From Streptomyces sp. 135 (GTDB lineage: Bacteria > Actinomycetota > Actinomycetes > Streptomycetales > Streptomycetaceae), in the NCBI RefSeq assembly GCF_020026305.1, contig NZ_CP075691.1:1922001-1986000 (forward strand): a DNA stretch of 64,000 bases. Direction: 5' to 3'. The position numbers and the translations under genes were made by a program. Shown one piece after another: positions 1-8,747 of this stretch. Under the pieces are notes generated by a model that saw only the letters and a list, made by a program, of their open reading frames with translations, was not told the origin of the DNA and did no database searches. Within the stretch, counting starts at the first letter, position 1; each line of letters starts with the position of its first letter.

Positions 1-163
1 GATCAAGTCGCTCCTGTACCGCCAGGCGGACGCGATGGCGTGCACCGATCCGTACGACTTCGACGGTGACGGCAAGGTGGACGCGGTCTGTGAGGGCGGC
101 ACGAACAAGAACGGCTTCTACGGCGCGGGCATGGCCGACGCGCTGGACGCCGTGCGGAAGTAG
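1..163 (+). CDS. C-terminal end of an S8 (subtilisin-like) serine peptidase, cut by window edge
   Basis: Only the last 53 codons are present, read in the frame ending at TAG 161-163. They contain an Asp-rich segment (DFDGDGKVD, like a calcium-binding loop) flanked by two cysteines (ACTDP and AVCEGG), then NGFYGAGMADALDAV. Streptomyces S8 peptidases typically end with a Cys/Asp-rich loop followed by G-x-G-x-x-D/N-A-x-x-A-V, so the S8 assignment is by family resemblance. The catalytic region is outside the window. A perfect hairpin follows 20 bases after the stop. Alternative: another secreted protein with an EF-hand-like loop. Confidence 0.55.
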   Translation, partial: IKSLLYRQADAMACTDPYDFDGDGKVDAVCEGGTNKNGFYGAGMADALDAVRK

Positions 164-182
164 CGCGCCTGCGTGACGCTGG

Positions 183-210
183 GGGCCGGGCGGTGCGCAC
201 CGCCCGGCCC
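183..210 (+). terminator. perfect 28-base palindrome, probable terminator
   Basis: The 14-base arms GGGCCGGGCGGTGC (183-196) and GCACCGCCCGGCCC (197-210) are exact complements. The hairpin lies 20 bases after the S8 peptidase stop and before the next start. There is no long T-tract, as is usual for Streptomyces terminators. Confidence 0.7.
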
Positions 211-251
211 TCACCGTCCGTGGGGCCTTTTCCGTACGCCATAGTGCGTGC

Positions 252-1757
252 ATGATGCAAACACCGTTGAACGGTACGCGCGCCGCCTGGGCGGCGCTCG
301 GTGGCGACCCCGCCCTCGTCTCCCGGGTCTCGGTCGTCCCGCGCGCGGGCGCCCTGCCCGCACGGCTGCCCGTCATGGGGCTCGCCCGTGCCTGCGTGGG
401 GGTCTGCGCGCTGGCCGCCGCCGAGTCGACCGCGTACCGCACGGGGCGGGAGGTACCGCGGGTGCGGGTCGACGACGGGGCCGTCGCGACCGCGTTCACC
501 AGTGAGCGGCAGCTGCTGGTGGACGGGCGCGCGCCGGTCTCCTTCGCGCCGCTGTCCCGCTTCTGGCGCACCGCGGACGGCTGGGTGCGTACGCACGCCA
601 ACTACCCGCACCACCGGGCGGCGTTGACGGCCGCCCTCGGGCTCACACCGTCCGTTGAAGCGGACGCGGTCGGCGCGCTCCTCGCCGAGCGGTCGGCCGT
701 GGAGGTGGAGGACGCCGTGTACGCCGCCGGGGGCCTCGCCGTGGCGCTGCGGTCGCCACGGGAGTGGGCCGCGCATCCGCAGGGCGCGGCGGTGGCCGGG
801 CGCCCGCTGCTGCTGCGCGAGCGGATCGATGAGGGGCCCGCGCGGCCCCTCCCGCCGCTCGACGGCGATCCGGCGCTGCCCGCTCAGGGGCTGCGGGTGC
901 TCGATCTGACGCGGGTCATCGCGGGCCCCGTCGCCACCCGCACGCTCGCGCTGCTCGGCGCGGACGTGCTGCGGGTCGATCCGCCGGGGCTGCCGGAACT
1001 GCCCGACCAGCACGCGGACACGGGCTTCGGAAAGCGCTCGGCCACGCTCGATCTGGGCGCCCGCGCGGACCGGCGGGCCTTCGACGACCTGCTGGAACGC
1101 GCCGACGTGGTCGTCACCGGCTACCGGCCGGGCGCCCTCGACCGCTTCGGCCTCTCACCCGAGGCACTGGCCGGGCGCAGGCCCGGCGCCGTCCTCGCCC
1201 AGCTGTCCGCGTGGGGGGCGGACGGGCCGTGGGCGGGGCGGCGCGGCTTCGACAGTCTGGTGCAGGCGGCGACCGGGATCGCCGCCGTCGAGGGGTCCGC
1301 CGAGCGGCCGGGCGCACTGCCCGCCCAGGCGCTGGACCACGGCACGGGCCATCTCCTCGCGGCGGCCGTCCTGCGCTCGCTCACGGAGCGGTCCCTGACG
1401 GGCGGGACGTACCTGGCGCGGCTCGCGCTGGCGCACACGGCCGCGTGGCTGACGGGGCCGGCCGCCGAGGGCCTGGCGGAGCCCGGCGAGGACCTGGCAG
1501 AGCCCGGCGAGGACCTGGCAGAGCCCGGCGAAGACCTCGCAGAGCCCGGCGAGGCGGACGGGAGCGGTCCGAGCGGCGGCCCGAGCGACGGTCGTCCCGC
1601 GGCGGCGTACGACGGCCCCTGGCCCTGGCTCGCCGAGACGGACGGGCCGCTCGGGCGGCTCCGGCACGCCCTGCCGCCCTTCTCCTTCGCGGGCGGCCCG
1701 GCCAACTGGGCTCGGCCACCCGGCCCTTGGGGAGGCGACCTGCCCCGCTGGCTCTGA
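252..1757 (+). CDS. CaiB/BaiF-type CoA-transferase family protein with rearranged lobes
   Basis: 501 aa from the ATG at 252 (a second ATG follows directly). Family III CoA-transferases move CoA between carboxylic acids through an aspartyl-CoA intermediate. The family's N-terminal Rossmann-like lobe is clear, but only from about residue 216: RVLDLTRVIAGP, LGADVLRVDPP, DVVVTGYRPGAL and LSAWG..GPWAGRRGFDSLVQA. The first 200 residues resemble the family's small middle domain (RFWRTADGWVRTHANYPHHR, then EVEDAVYAAGGLAVALRSPREWAAHP). The order is therefore permuted compared with a standard chain of about 400 aa. Near residue 408 there is an acidic heptapeptide repeat. Substrate unknown. Next to it is a copD-like gene on the same strand. 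Confidence 0.75.
   Translation: MMQTPLNGTRAAWAALGGDPALVSRVSVVPRAGALPARLPVMGLARACVGVCALAAAESTAYRTGREVPRVRVDDGAVATAFTSERQLLVDGRAPVSFAPLSRFWRTADGWVRTHANYPHHRAALTAALGLTPSVEADAVGALLAERSAVEVEDAVYAAGGLAVALRSPREWAAHPQGAAVAGRPLLLRERIDEGPARPLPPLDGDPALPAQGLRVLDLTRVIAGPVATRTLALLGADVLRVDPPGLPELPDQHADTGFGKRSATLDLGARADRRAFDDLLERADVVVTGYRPGALDRFGLSPEALAGRRPGAVLAQLSAWGADGPWAGRRGFDSLVQAATGIAAVEGSAERPGALPAQALDHGTGHLLAAAVLRSLTERSLTGGTYLARLALAHTAAWLTGPAAEGLAEPGEDLAEPGEDLAEPGEDLAEPGEADGSGPSGGPSDGRPAAAYDGPWPWLAETDGPLGRLRHALPPFSFAGGPANWARPPGPWGGDLPRWL
1473..1556 (+). repeat. four tandem 21-base units coding for LAEPGED
   Basis: Inside the CaiB-like gene, the heptapeptide L-A-E-P-G-E-D is encoded three times, followed by a fourth unit ending in EAD. 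The DNA units are nearly identical (core GCAGAGCCCGGCGAGGAC) and stay in frame, so copy number could vary by slippage without breaking the gene. The insert looks like a flexible acidic linker. Confidence 0.85.
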
Positions 1758-1861
1758 GGGGGCGGGCGGTACCGGGCCGAACGCGATGGTCCGGTCGGAA
1801 CGGTATTGCCCCACTTGTCCCTCAGGACTTGCCCGCCTCGCGGACCCCTGGTGAAGATCTT

Positions 1862-2884
1862 GTGGTGAGCCCCATACGACCGTCCGCCGAGCCCGGGGGC
1901 GAGGCAACGGCCGACGTGGCGGCCCGTCCCCTGGGCCGCGCGGTGGCCGTGCTCGTCCTGCTGGCCGCGGCCTCGCTGATCCCGCTGCTCGGCCCCCCGG
2001 CGGCGCTGCGCGGCACCGGCGAGGCCCTGGCGCCCGGTACCAGCGGCATCACGTTCCTGCGGACGGTCATGTTCGCGGCGCTGTGCCTTCAGGTGGGCGA
2101 GGTGTTCGCGACGCGGCTCGCGCGGCGTGTCCCGGGGGCGCCGCTGGACCGGGCGCCCCGCTGCTGGTCGGCGTACGCGGCGTGGGCGGGGTGCGGGGCG
2201 GCGCTGGTGCTCGCCACGATCGTGGCGAACGGCAACCTCGTCCCGCAGCAGCTGTCCGACCTGGACCTCGGGCGGCTGTCCGGCTCCCGTGACGGCAGGC
2301 TCGCCCTCCTGGAGGTCAACGCCTTCGTCGTGGCCGCGCTGTGCGCCCGCTCACGGCGCCCTTCCTCGGCCGCGCTCCCCCTGGCGGCGGTGATCGTCGC
2401 GGAGGCGCTGCGGGCCCATCCCCCGGTGGAGGACCACCCCCTGGTCGGCAGCGGGCTGACGCTCGTGCATCTGACGTGCGCGGCGCTCTGGGCGGGCGGT
2501 CTGCTGTACGTCCTGCGGATACTGCGGCAGTGGCGGGCGACCGCTCCGGAGGCGGGCGTCGGCGTTCTCGGCCTCTACGCGCGCGTGGCCGCCCTGCTGT
2601 TCGCGGCGATCACCGTGACGGGGGTCTTCAGCACGCTGCGCCGGATGCCGCCGGGCACGGTCGCCGACCAGCTCACCGGGACGGCGTACGGCCGCACGCT
2701 GCTCGCCAAGGGGCTGCTGGTGGCCGTCATCGCGGTGCTCGCGCTGCTGGCCCGCCGCCGGCTGCGCGGCGCGGGCGACCGGGCCGGCGCCTATGCTCCC
2801 GCGCGCCGGGAAGTGGTGGCGCTGGGGGTGGTCGTGGCGCTGTCGGCGCTGCTGACCGCGGTGCCGGTGCCGATCCGGTGGTGA
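1862..2884 (+). CDS. CopD-family copper resistance/transport membrane protein
   Basis: 340 aa from GTG 1862 (GTG 1865 is equally possible). The frame stays open upstream, but that stretch is the shadow of the CaiB gene. There are about eight hydrophobic segments, e.g. AVAVLVLLAAASLIPLLG, LTLVHLTCAALWAGGLLYVL and LLVAVIAVLALLARRRL. The C-terminal half fits the CopD domain: HLTCAALWAGGLLY, then LYARVAALLFAAITVTGVFSTLRRM and TAYGRTLLAKGLLV. The likely role is copper handling across the cytoplasmic membrane. No CopC domain is visible. The 3' end overlaps the convergent lysoplasmalogenase gene by 94 bases. Confidence 0.8.
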   Translation: MVSPIRPSAEPGGEATADVAARPLGRAVAVLVLLAAASLIPLLGPPAALRGTGEALAPGTSGITFLRTVMFAALCLQVGEVFATRLARRVPGAPLDRAPRCWSAYAAWAGCGAALVLATIVANGNLVPQQLSDLDLGRLSGSRDGRLALLEVNAFVVAALCARSRRPSSAALPLAAVIVAEALRAHPPVEDHPLVGSGLTLVHLTCAALWAGGLLYVLRILRQWRATAPEAGVGVLGLYARVAALLFAAITVTGVFSTLRRMPPGTVADQLTGTAYGRTLLAKGLLVAVIAVLALLARRRLRGAGDRAGAYAPARREVVALGVVVALSALLTAVPVPIRW

Positions 2885-3558
2885 CTTCCGCTGCCCCGCA
2901 GCGCCGCTTCCCGCAGCACGGCTCGGGCCAGCAGGAACTGCGCCGCGAGATAGGTGAGCATGATCGCGAAGTCGGGCCTGGGCAGTTGCGGCCAGTCGGC
3001 GACGCCGGTGGCGATGAGCGTGTCCGACAGCAGGAACAGCGCCCCTCCCGCCGCGGCCGCCGCCCCCAGGGTGGTCGCACCGAACGCCATGGTGGTGAGC
3101 AGCAGGCTGTAGCCCGCGACGGGGCCGCGCATGTCGGCGGGCAGGTCCGGCCAGAGCAGCGCCACGGTCCCGAGGAGCGCGAGGGTGTACGCGGCCCCGA
3201 GCGCCGCCCCACGCGCGCGGGGTGAGCCGCCGGGGCCCGCGTACCTCCCGGTGTCGCCGTACCGCTTGAAGAGCGCGAGGTAGCAGAGGTGCCCGGCAGC
3301 GAAGGAGCTCATTCCCGCGAGGAAGGCGGGTTCGGTGTCGAAGAGCAGCAGGGTGTCGCCGCCCCAGCCGAAGAGGAGGGCGGTGACCAGCAGCCGCGGG
3401 CCGCGCCGCGTCCGGACGTACGCCGCGAGGAGCGGCATGAGCAGCGGCTTGAGGACGGCGTGGCCGGGGTCCCAGGCGGCGAGAAGCGCGACGAGGTCGC
3501 CGAGCGCGGCAAGGCCGAAGAGACCGAGGAGCAGCCTCGGCGCGGGCGGGGCCGTCAC
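2791..3558 (-). CDS. lysoplasmalogenase (YhhN/TMEM86 family)
   Basis: 255 aa from GTG 3558, sharing GTGA with the end of the upstream desaturase gene. The protein is a multi-pass membrane protein (about 8 segments) with YhhN-family motifs such as HAVLKPLLMPLLAAYV, ALLFGWGGDTLLL, FAAGHLCYLALF and LFLLSDTLIA. Family members hydrolyse the vinyl-ether bond of lysoplasmalogens. The last 30 or so residues (Ser/Thr/Ala-rich) are encoded by the antisense of copD and lie beyond the usual family end. Translation is probably coupled to the lipid-modifying desaturase-like gene upstream. Confidence 0.8.
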   Translation of the reverse strand: MTAPPAPRLLLGLFGLAALGDLVALLAAWDPGHAVLKPLLMPLLAAYVRTRRGPRLLVTALLFGWGGDTLLLFDTEPAFLAGMSSFAAGHLCYLALFKRYGDTGRYAGPGGSPRARGAALGAAYTLALLGTVALLWPDLPADMRGPVAGYSLLLTTMAFGATTLGAAAAAGGALFLLSDTLIATGVADWPQLPRPDFAIMLTYLAAQFLLARAVLREAALRGSGSHHRIGTGTAVSSADSATTTPSATTSRRAGA

Positions 3559-4460
3559 GCCGCGCGCTCCGCGACGGTGGCCGGGGCGGTCTCCGCGCCC
3601 CGCACGGCGGGCGTGGGCGGCTCGGTGGCCTTCGGCTGCCAGCCCGGGCCGCGGAAGACCCGCCCGGCCCGCTCGCGCCAACTGGTGGCCGCCTTCAGGT
3701 CCTTGGCGATGGCGACGTACTCGTGGGTGGCGACGCGCAGCGGGTTGTACGTGGTGATGTTCTTCGTCAGGCCGTAGACGGGCCGGTCGGTCTCGGCGAC
3801 CCAGGAGCCGAACAGGCGGTCCCAGATGATGAGGATGCCGCCGAAGTTGCGGTCCAGGTAGCCGCCCTGGGAGGCGTGGTGCACGCGGTGGTGCGAGGGC
3901 GTGTTGAAGACGTACTCGAAGGGGCGTGGGAGCTTCCCGATGCGTTCGGTGTGGATCCAGAACTGGTACACGAGGTTGGCCGACGAGCAGAAGGCGAGCG
4001 CCGCCGGGTGGACGCCGCAGGCGATGAGCGGCAGGTAGAACGGCCATACCGTGAGGCTCGTCCAGGGCTGGCGCAGCGCTGTCGTGAGGTTGAACTTGCG
4101 GCTGGAGTGGTGCACGACGTGGCAGGCCCACAGGATGCGGATGACGTGGTGGCCCCGGTGCGACCAGTAGTAGAAGAAGTCCTGCGCGAGGAGCATCAGC
4201 GGGATCGTCCACCACAGGACGGGCACGCGCAGCGGCGTCAGCGCGTAGACGCCCGAGTAGATCGCGACGATCGGGATCTTCCACAGGAAGTCGAAGGCGA
4301 GGCTGCCGAGGCCCATGGTGACGCTGGTGGCGGCGTCCTTGGTCTCGTACCCCGCGGCCTCCTCATCGGGGTGGATCCGGTGGCTCACCATCTCGACGAC
4401 CGTGAGCAGCACGAAGGCGGGTATGGACCACAGCACGACATCGGGCAGGTTCGGGGACAT
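3555..4460 (-). CDS. sterol desaturase / fatty acid hydroxylase family protein
   Basis: 301 aa, ATG 4460. It is an integral-membrane di-iron oxygenase of the FA_hydroxylase family. Histidine boxes are visible: HRGHHVIRILWACHVVHHSS and, later, SHHRVHHASQ, with HTER between them. N-terminal hydrophobic segments include VVLWSIPAFVLLTVVEMVSH. Family members hydroxylate or desaturate sterols, carotenoids or acyl chains; the substrate here is not evident. It is followed with a 4-base overlap by a lysoplasmalogenase, which suggests a shared role in membrane lipid remodelling. Confidence 0.85.
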   Translation of the reverse strand: MSPNLPDVVLWSIPAFVLLTVVEMVSHRIHPDEEAAGYETKDAATSVTMGLGSLAFDFLWKIPIVAIYSGVYALTPLRVPVLWWTIPLMLLAQDFFYYWSHRGHHVIRILWACHVVHHSSRKFNLTTALRQPWTSLTVWPFYLPLIACGVHPAALAFCSSANLVYQFWIHTERIGKLPRPFEYVFNTPSHHRVHHASQGGYLDRNFGGILIIWDRLFGSWVAETDRPVYGLTKNITTYNPLRVATHEYVAIAKDLKAATSWRERAGRVFRGPGWQPKATEPPTPAVRGAETAPATVAERAA

Positions 4461-4585
4461 GCGTGCACCGTAGAACGGCTCTTCGTCCGCGACTAGGGGT
4501 TGTTACCGACAAGTATTACCGGCGGTACGGGAGCAGTTGTTGGTGATCCCCGCCAAAGCCGGGGCCATGGGCCGCCGGGCCGGTC

Positions 4586-5295
4586 TCACACCCCGGCGGC
4601 GCCGAGCAGGGCCCCCGCCCCGTAGGTGACCGCCATCGCGAGCACCCCGCCCCCCACGTTGCGCACCACGGCCGGGCGCGCCGCCGCCGCGCCGAGGCGT
4701 GCGCTGCTCCAGCCCGTCAGCGCGAGGGCTGCGAGGACCGAGCCGACGGTGACGCCGAGGCGCCAGCCGGCCGGCGGCAGGACGATGGCGAGGAGCGGCA
4801 GCAGCGCGCCCACCGTGAACGCGACGAAGCTGGCCCAGGCGGCGTGCCAGGGGTTGGTGAGGTCGTCGGGATCGATGCCGAGCTCCACGCGCGCGTGGGC
4901 GCGCAGCGCGTCGCGTTCGGTGAGCTGCTCGGCGGCCTCGCGGGCCACGGCACGGCTGAGCCCGCGCTCCTCCAGCAGGTCGGTCAGCTCGGCCAGTTCC
5001 GCCTCGGGCTGCTCGCGCAGTTCGCGCTTCTCCATGGCCAGGGCGGCCTTCTCCGATCGCGCTGCGTGGAGACGGAGACGTACTCGCCCGCGGCCATGGA
5101 CATGGACCCGGCGAGCAGCCCCGCGAGGCCCGCCGTCAGCAGGGTGCCGCGGTCGTCGGTGGCGCCCGCGACGCCGACGACGAGGCCCGCGGTGGAGACG
5201 ATGCCGTCGTTGGCCCCGAGGACGGCGGCCCGCAGCCAGTTGAGCCGGGTGCCGAGGGCGCCGCCGTGTGCTTCCTCGTGCGTTGCTTCAGTCAC
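4586..5295 (-). pseudogene. VIT1/CCC1-family iron/manganese transporter, frameshifted
   Basis: Two overlapping frames together make one VIT-family protein. The first begins at ATG 5295 and gives GTRLNWLRAAVLGANDGIVS and GLLAGSMSMAAGEYVSVSTQRD. The second continues with LAMEKRELREQPEAELAEL, an acidic metal-binding helix, and C-terminal membrane segments ending at 4586. The break is at about 5055-5058: the expected D-S-E-K-A-A-L has lost one base. Restoring it gives 237 codons over 4586-5295, the expected size. Family members move Fe2+ or Mn2+ out of the cytosol. This is either an inactivated gene or a one-base sequencing deletion; the remaining sequence looks intact. Confidence 0.85.
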
Positions 5296-5319
5296 GCAGG
5301 GAGCATCGCACCACCCGCG

Positions 5320-6558
5320 TCACCAGACCCGTACCGACCCTCCCGGCGCGAAGACCGGGCTCGTCGCGTCGGCGGGGGCCTCCTTGAGGGGTTGGTCCAG
5401 TTCCTGGACCGTCGGTCCCACGCGCGCGGCGATGCGGCCGAGCCGCTCCAGGTCGAAGCCGTAGACGCGGGCGGCGTTGCCGCCGACCATGGCCGCGATC
5501 TCGTCCCTGGGCAGGCCGGCGTAGGCGACGCGCAGGCCTTCGCGCGAGTAGGGGTGGGTGCCTTCGTCGTGGGGATAGTCGCTGCCCCACATGATCTTGT
5601 CGAGGCCGATGCGGTGGCGCAGGGCCGCCTCGTGCGGGCGCATGAAGCTGGCGCCGACGAAGCAGTTCTCGCGCCACACCTCGGAGGGGCCCTTGCCCAT
5701 GGAATCGGCGAGGCCCGCGCCGAACTTGGACTCGGCCGTGTCGGCGGTGCCCGCCTTCGTCGCGGCGGCGACGAGGCGCGCGTGGTAGTAGTCCAGCATG
5801 TCCAGGACGCCGGGGATCCAGCCGGAGCCCTGCTCGGTGAGGACGAGCCGCAGGCCCGGGTGGCGGCGGAAGGCGCCGCCGAAGACGAGGTGCCACAGTG
5901 CCCGGTGCGAGAACCACGTCGTCTCCACCATGAACACCGCGCGCGCCGCGGGCTCCTCGCCGAGCGGCGGCGAGGCCGAGCCCGCGTGGTGGTTGACCGG
6001 CACGCCCAACTCGGCACAGGCCGCCCAGATCGGGTCGTACGCCGATGAGTGCAGCTCCGGCAGGCCCGAGCCCGGCGGTGTGCCGGGCAGCAGCAGCCCG
6101 CCCGTGAGGCCCGCCGTCACCGCGCGGTGGATCTCCGCCACGGCCTCGTCGACGTCGTTCAGGAGGATCTGGAAGACGCCCGCCCTGCGGCCCGGCGCGG
6201 CGGCGCAGAAGTCGGCGAGCCAGCGGTTGTGGGCGCACAGCCCCGCCCAGCGCAGCTCGAACTCCTCGCGGGTCGGGGCCGGGGCCATCAGTGACGCCGA
6301 GGGAAAGAACGGCGGGATGGTGTTCGGGAAGACCACCTCCGCGACGATGCCGTCCTCTTCGAGCTCGGCGATGCGGCGGTCCGAGTTCCAGTTGCGGTCG
6401 GCGGTGTCCGCGAGGAGGTCTTCGTAGGGATTGACGTACGTGGCCGCCCAGGCGTCGAACGCGTCGTGGTGGCGGGACTCCAAGTAGGGCCGGTAGTCGA
6501 GGAGATCGGCGCCGGCGTGGCAGTCGGCGGAGATGACGGTGTAGCGCTCCTCCGTCAC
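5320..6558 (-). CDS. amidohydrolase-2 family (ACMSD-like) metal-dependent hydrolase/decarboxylase
   Basis: 412 aa from GTG 6558, overlapping the previous gene by 4 bases (GTGA). Motifs: an N-terminal ISADCHAGAD metal-site region, VAEVVFPN, AHNRWLADF, VNHHAGS and WGSDYPHDEGT, where the Asp is the probable catalytic base. Amidohydrolase-2 proteins (PF04909; ACMSD, resorcylate decarboxylases) hydrolyse or decarboxylate carbocyclic acids; the substrate is unknown. It is a paralogue of the neighbour upstream. It is the last gene of an operon with that paralogue, an SDR and an acetoacetate-decarboxylase-like enzyme, which points to catabolism of a carboxylated compound. Confidence 0.85.
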   Translation of the reverse strand: MTEERYTVISADCHAGADLLDYRPYLESRHHDAFDAWAATYVNPYEDLLADTADRNWNSDRRIAELEEDGIVAEVVFPNTIPPFFPSASLMAPAPTREEFELRWAGLCAHNRWLADFCAAAPGRRAGVFQILLNDVDEAVAEIHRAVTAGLTGGLLLPGTPPGSGLPELHSSAYDPIWAACAELGVPVNHHAGSASPPLGEEPAARAVFMVETTWFSHRALWHLVFGGAFRRHPGLRLVLTEQGSGWIPGVLDMLDYYHARLVAAATKAGTADTAESKFGAGLADSMGKGPSEVWRENCFVGASFMRPHEAALRHRIGLDKIMWGSDYPHDEGTHPYSREGLRVAYAGLPRDEIAAMVGGNAARVYGFDLERLGRIAARVGPTVQELDQPLKEAPADATSPVFAPGGSVRVW

Positions 6559-7847
6559 GGGGTCACCCCCAGCGCCGGGAAGTCGTGGTCGGTCAGCCAG
6601 TGGCGGCCCACCTCGCGCGAGCGGGCCCAGGAGGCCTCCACGGCCGCCTGCCCCGCGCCCTCGACGGACTGGCCGAGGTCGGCGGGCGTCGGGCCGATGC
6701 GGCGGGCCAGCGGCGCCAGCTTCTCCGTGTCGAAGCCGAAGACCTCGGCGGCGGCCAGGCCCAGCATGCGGCGGGTCTCCGCCACGGGGATGTCGTGGAA
6801 GGTTTTCCGCAGCCACGCGCGCGTGTCGGGCCAGGTGCCCTCGGGGTGCGGGAAGTCGCTGCCCCAGAGGATGTTGTCTACGCCGATCTCGTAGCGCTGG
6901 GCGAGTTCGCGGCGCTTGGTGTTGGTGGCGCAGACGAAGAGCTGCCGGTCCAGGTATTCGTGCGGCGGGCGCTTCAGCTCGGCGAACGGGGAGAGCTTCT
7001 TGCCGCCGTGCGCGCCGAGGTAGAGGCGGTCCATGAACCACAGGAGGTTCGGCAGCCACCAGCAGCCCGACTCCGCGACGCCGAACTTCAGCCCGGGGTG
7101 GCGCTCGAAGACGCCGGACCAGAGCAGGAACCACAGGGGGCGCGCGGGCCACCACGTCACCTCGGAGACGTAGATCCCGAGGTGGTCGCCGTACTCATGG
7201 CGGGGCGCGGCCCCCGAGTGCGTGACGACGGGCATGCCGCACTCGGCCGCCGCCGCCCACACCGGGTCGTAACGCCGGTCGTGGTAGGGCGCCTTGTCGA
7301 CCCACATGGAGGGGATCATCAGCGCGCCGAGCCCCGACTCCTTGGCGCGGTGGACCTCGGCGACGACCCGGTCGACCTCGCCGGTGATCGGCAGCAGGGC
7401 GACGCCGCAGTGCCGTTCGGGGTGCTCCGAGACGAAGTCGGCGAGCCAGCGGTTGTGCGCCTGCGCGCCCGCCATGCCGAGGTCGGGGTCCTGGTCCCCG
7501 GAGAGGCCGAGACCCACGCCGAAGGGGGCGGCCGTCCGGCTGTCCACGGCGTCCGCGTCGGGGAAGACGACCTCGGCGGCCACCCCGTCGCCGTCCAGCT
7601 CCTTGAGGCGCTGCGCGGTGTCCCAGCCGCCCCGCAGGCCCTCCTCGTTGTCCTGGAACCACTTGGCGGCGAACGCGTCGTTGCGGATGCCGAGCCGGGT
7701 CGCCTCCTCGCGGCGGGCGTCCCGCTCGCCGAGGAAGTCGTCGAAGGCACGGTGGAAACGGCTGTCCAGGTAGGGGCGGTACTCCTCGGTGGGGAGACCG
7801 GCGTGGCAGTCGGAGGAGATGATCAGGTACGGGTCCTGAGCGCTCAT
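6555..7847 (-). CDS. amidohydrolase-2 family hydrolase/decarboxylase, first paralogue
   Basis: 430 aa, ATG 7847. It has the same architecture as the downstream paralogue: IISSDCHAGLP near the N-terminus, AAEVVFPDADAV, AHNRWLADFVSEH, VVTHSGAAP, VAESGCWWLP and WGSDFPHPEGT near residue 340. The metal-binding His and the late Asp of the amidohydrolase-2 family are present. The second His of the usual HxH is not: the motif reads DCHAG. It is 14 bases downstream of the SDR gene. Two related but clearly diverged copies in one operon suggest two successive substrates or a heteromeric enzyme. Confidence 0.85.
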   Translation of the reverse strand: MSAQDPYLIISSDCHAGLPTEEYRPYLDSRFHRAFDDFLGERDARREEATRLGIRNDAFAAKWFQDNEEGLRGGWDTAQRLKELDGDGVAAEVVFPDADAVDSRTAAPFGVGLGLSGDQDPDLGMAGAQAHNRWLADFVSEHPERHCGVALLPITGEVDRVVAEVHRAKESGLGALMIPSMWVDKAPYHDRRYDPVWAAAAECGMPVVTHSGAAPRHEYGDHLGIYVSEVTWWPARPLWFLLWSGVFERHPGLKFGVAESGCWWLPNLLWFMDRLYLGAHGGKKLSPFAELKRPPHEYLDRQLFVCATNTKRRELAQRYEIGVDNILWGSDFPHPEGTWPDTRAWLRKTFHDIPVAETRRMLGLAAAEVFGFDTEKLAPLARRIGPTPADLGQSVEGAGQAAVEASWARSREVGRHWLTDHDFPALGVTP

Positions 7848-7861
7848 CGACGGCGCTCCCT

Positions 7862-8746
7862 TCAGTCCAGGATGAAGTGTTCGAGGTACGCCGGGTCGGA
7901 GCGGTCCAGCATCGACCGCGATCGCGCCCTGATCTGCCGGTCGCTGTGCTCGCTCTCCGGGAGCAGCCAGAAACGGTCGGCCGCGATGCCCTCGGCCACG
8001 AAGTCCGCGACCTGTTCGACGGGCGTGAACCGCACCTCCTGGCCGGCCTCCTTCATCGCGGCCTCTCACTGGTCGAGGCTGCGGTAAGGAGTCCTGCGGG
8101 GGCGGGACTTGGCGTACCTGCCGGGCCGGTTGCGGTGCGACTCCCACAGGCCGGTGCGCAGCATGTGGGGGCCGGGGAAGAGCACCGATGCGCCCACGCG
8201 CGCGTGCTCCGCCTTCAGGTGCGCGTACAGGGACTCGGTCATCGTCACCACGGCCGCCTTGGTGACCGCGTACACGGAGGCGGTGGGCAGCGGCGCGATG
8301 CCGCCGTCGCCGGAGGAGGTGTTGACGACGTGCCCCGGCTCACCGCCCGCGAGCATCCGGGGCACGAAGGCCTGGATGCCGTGGAAGACGCCCCAGACGT
8401 TGACCTCGAAGGCCCACTTCCAGTCGTTCGGGTCGTGCTCCCACATGCGGCCCTCGGCGCCCGATCCGACGCCCGCGTTGTTGCACAGCACATGGACGGC
8501 GCCGAACCTGTCGTACGTGTCATCGGCGAGGGCGAGCACCTGCTCGCGCGCGCCGACGTCGACCACGCGCGCGTGCACGGTCGCCCCGTCCGCGCGCAGA
8601 CCCGCGGCGGCCTTCTCCAGGGCGCCCTCCTCGACGTCCGCGAGGACCACCCGCAGGCCGTCCGCCGCGAACCGCCGCGCCATGGCGAGCCCGATGCCGC
8701 TCGCCGCGCCGGTGACGACGGCGACCTGCCCTTCGCGCAGCTCCAT
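7862..8746 (-). pseudogene. short-chain dehydrogenase/reductase split by an in-frame TGA
   Basis: ATG 8746, one base after the stop of the preceding gene (TGAGATG). The first 226 codons give a classical SDR: TGAASGIG for cofactor binding, NNAGVGSG, Ser in NTSSGDGG and YAVTK as catalytic Tyr/Lys. TGA at 8066-8068 follows YRSLDQ. The same frame then continues uninterrupted to 7862 (EVRFTPVEQVADFVAEGIAADRFWLLPESEH, a normal SDR C-terminus). A Trp codon TGG is expected at the stop. An ATG at 8056 with GAGAGG ahead of it could allow re-initiation. Options: nonsense mutation, base-call error, or a two-piece protein. Confidence 0.85.
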
Positions 8747-8747
8747 C

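Noticed and set aside
5288..6238. Additional open frames opposite or within the amidohydrolase genes
   Set aside because: Arg/Gly/Pro-rich translations in alternative frames of two well-recognised paralogues.
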